The notes below the pieces were generated by a model. It was given only the letters and a program-made list of their open reading frames with translations, searched no databases and was not told the origin of the DNA. Shown piece after piece: positions 5,464 to 5,560 of a stretch of DNA of 5,560 nucleotides (positions are counted from its first letter, which is position 1; each line of letters starts with the position of its first letter). The position numbers and the translations under genes are program-made. The stretch comes from an uncultured Collinsella sp. (GTDB lineage: Bacteria > Actinomycetota > Coriobacteriia > Coriobacteriales > Coriobacteriaceae), in NCBI GenBank assembly GCA_900752215.1, contig CAADUO010000016.1, positions 1 through 5,560 on the forward strand, given 5' to 3'.

Positions 5464-5483
5464 AAACACAACATATTGTGTTT
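5464..5483. promoter_or_regulatory. Palindromic operator-like site
   Basis: AAACACAA (5464-5471) and TTGTGTTT (5476-5483) form a perfect 8-bp inverted repeat around CATA. It contains the first of three AACATAT motifs (5470-5476, 5487-5493, 5511-5517). The size and symmetry fit a site for a dimeric DNA-binding protein; the regulator is unknown. Confidence 0.5.
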
Positions 5484-5484
5484 T

Positions 5485-5498
5485 CGAACATATGCTCG
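5485..5498. promoter_or_regulatory. SOS (LexA) box-like sequence
   Basis: CGAACATATGCTCG matches the Gram-positive/actinobacterial LexA consensus CGAAC-RNRY-GTTCG at 13 of 14 positions (C instead of T in the second half). It sits 2 bp after the palindrome at 5464-5483. If real, the gene beyond the window's right edge would be DNA-damage inducible. This rests on motif match alone. Confidence 0.45.
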
Positions 5499-5518
5499 GG
5501 GGTGTTTTACAACATATT

Positions 5519-5558
5519 GGGGGTGGAATAGTGGGGGGGGGTGGGGGAAGGGGGGGGG
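5519..5558 (+). repeat. Clustered long G tracts
   Basis: G runs of 5 (5519-5523), 9 (5533-5541), 5 (5543-5547) and 9 (5550-5558) lie within 40 bases at the window's end, separated by short A/T interruptions. They satisfy the simple rule for an intramolecular G-quadruplex on the + strand. They could equally be a sequencing or assembly artefact at a contig edge, or a slippage-prone tract. Confidence 0.6.
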
Positions 5559-5560
5559 AA

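Larger units (their letters stand above)
5201..5560. other. Gene-free region downstream of xerD, rich in dyads
   Basis: No open frame here has a ribosome site or recognisable protein. In order the region holds an AT-only palindrome (5217-5230), a 24-bp hairpin with T-tail (5232-5303), overlapping alternative dyads (5354-5421), a small hairpin (5441-5456), AACATAT repeats with an SOS-like box (5464-5519) and G tracts to the end (5519-5558). The layout suggests the end of the pyrG-xerD unit followed by the control region of a gene beyond the window. Confidence 0.6.

Noticed and set aside
4602..5474. Open - strand frames running from xerD through the downstream hairpin
   Set aside because: The translations are rich in Pro, Arg and His, show no domain, and cross the long inverted repeat. 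They are explained as shadows of xerD plus GC-rich non-coding sequence.
1..5560. CRISPR array, tRNA or rRNA genes, insertion sequence or phage genes
   Set aside because: I saw no regularly spaced direct repeats, tRNA-like cloverleaf, rRNA-like sequence or transposase. The only recombinase is a housekeeping-type Xer protein with no phage context.

Overview
The window (5,560 bases, high GC) carries four genes, all on the + strand, and every intergenic stretch between transcription units holds dyad structures. Protein content and style point to a high-GC Gram-positive bacterium. The DUF1846 protein, the small winged-helix protein and the pyrG-xerD pair most resemble the gut Coriobacteriia (Collinsella-like). 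That assignment is an inference from recognising the proteins, not the result of a search.

Layout. Bases 1-294 contain no gene I can support; they hold a GC-rich hairpin (26-55) and a striking 26-bp inverted repeat (164-232). A perfect TATAAT (295-300) then drives a 493-residue DUF1846/UPF0371 protein (340-1821), closed by a clear intrinsic terminator (1856-1888). A second unit starts near 1955-1960, has a structured leader of about 110 nt, and encodes a 112-residue winged-helix DNA-binding protein (2078-2416), ending in a GNRA-loop terminator (2441-2473). A third unit starts near 2534-2539 and encodes CTP synthase PyrG (2595-4256). It is followed after only 2 nt by a XerD-type tyrosine recombinase (4259-5200), which probably begins with GTG and is translationally coupled to pyrG.

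Bases 5201-5560 have no supportable gene but are the most structured part of the window. They contain an AT-only palindrome, a perfect 24-bp GC-rich hairpin with a T-tail (the likely xerD terminator), a set of mutually exclusive hairpins, AACATAT repeats that include a near-consensus Gram-positive SOS (LexA) box, and a run of long G tracts at the very end. These look like the control region of a gene just beyond the window, or a contig edge.

How the genes fit together: pyrG makes CTP and xerD resolves chromosome dimers, both housekeeping roles tied to growth and replication. The DUF1846 protein and the winged-helix protein are separate single-gene units with no visible functional link to them. 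I see no convincing new multi-gene system here. The most unusual material is non-coding: the two long hairpins and the dense 5217-5560 region.
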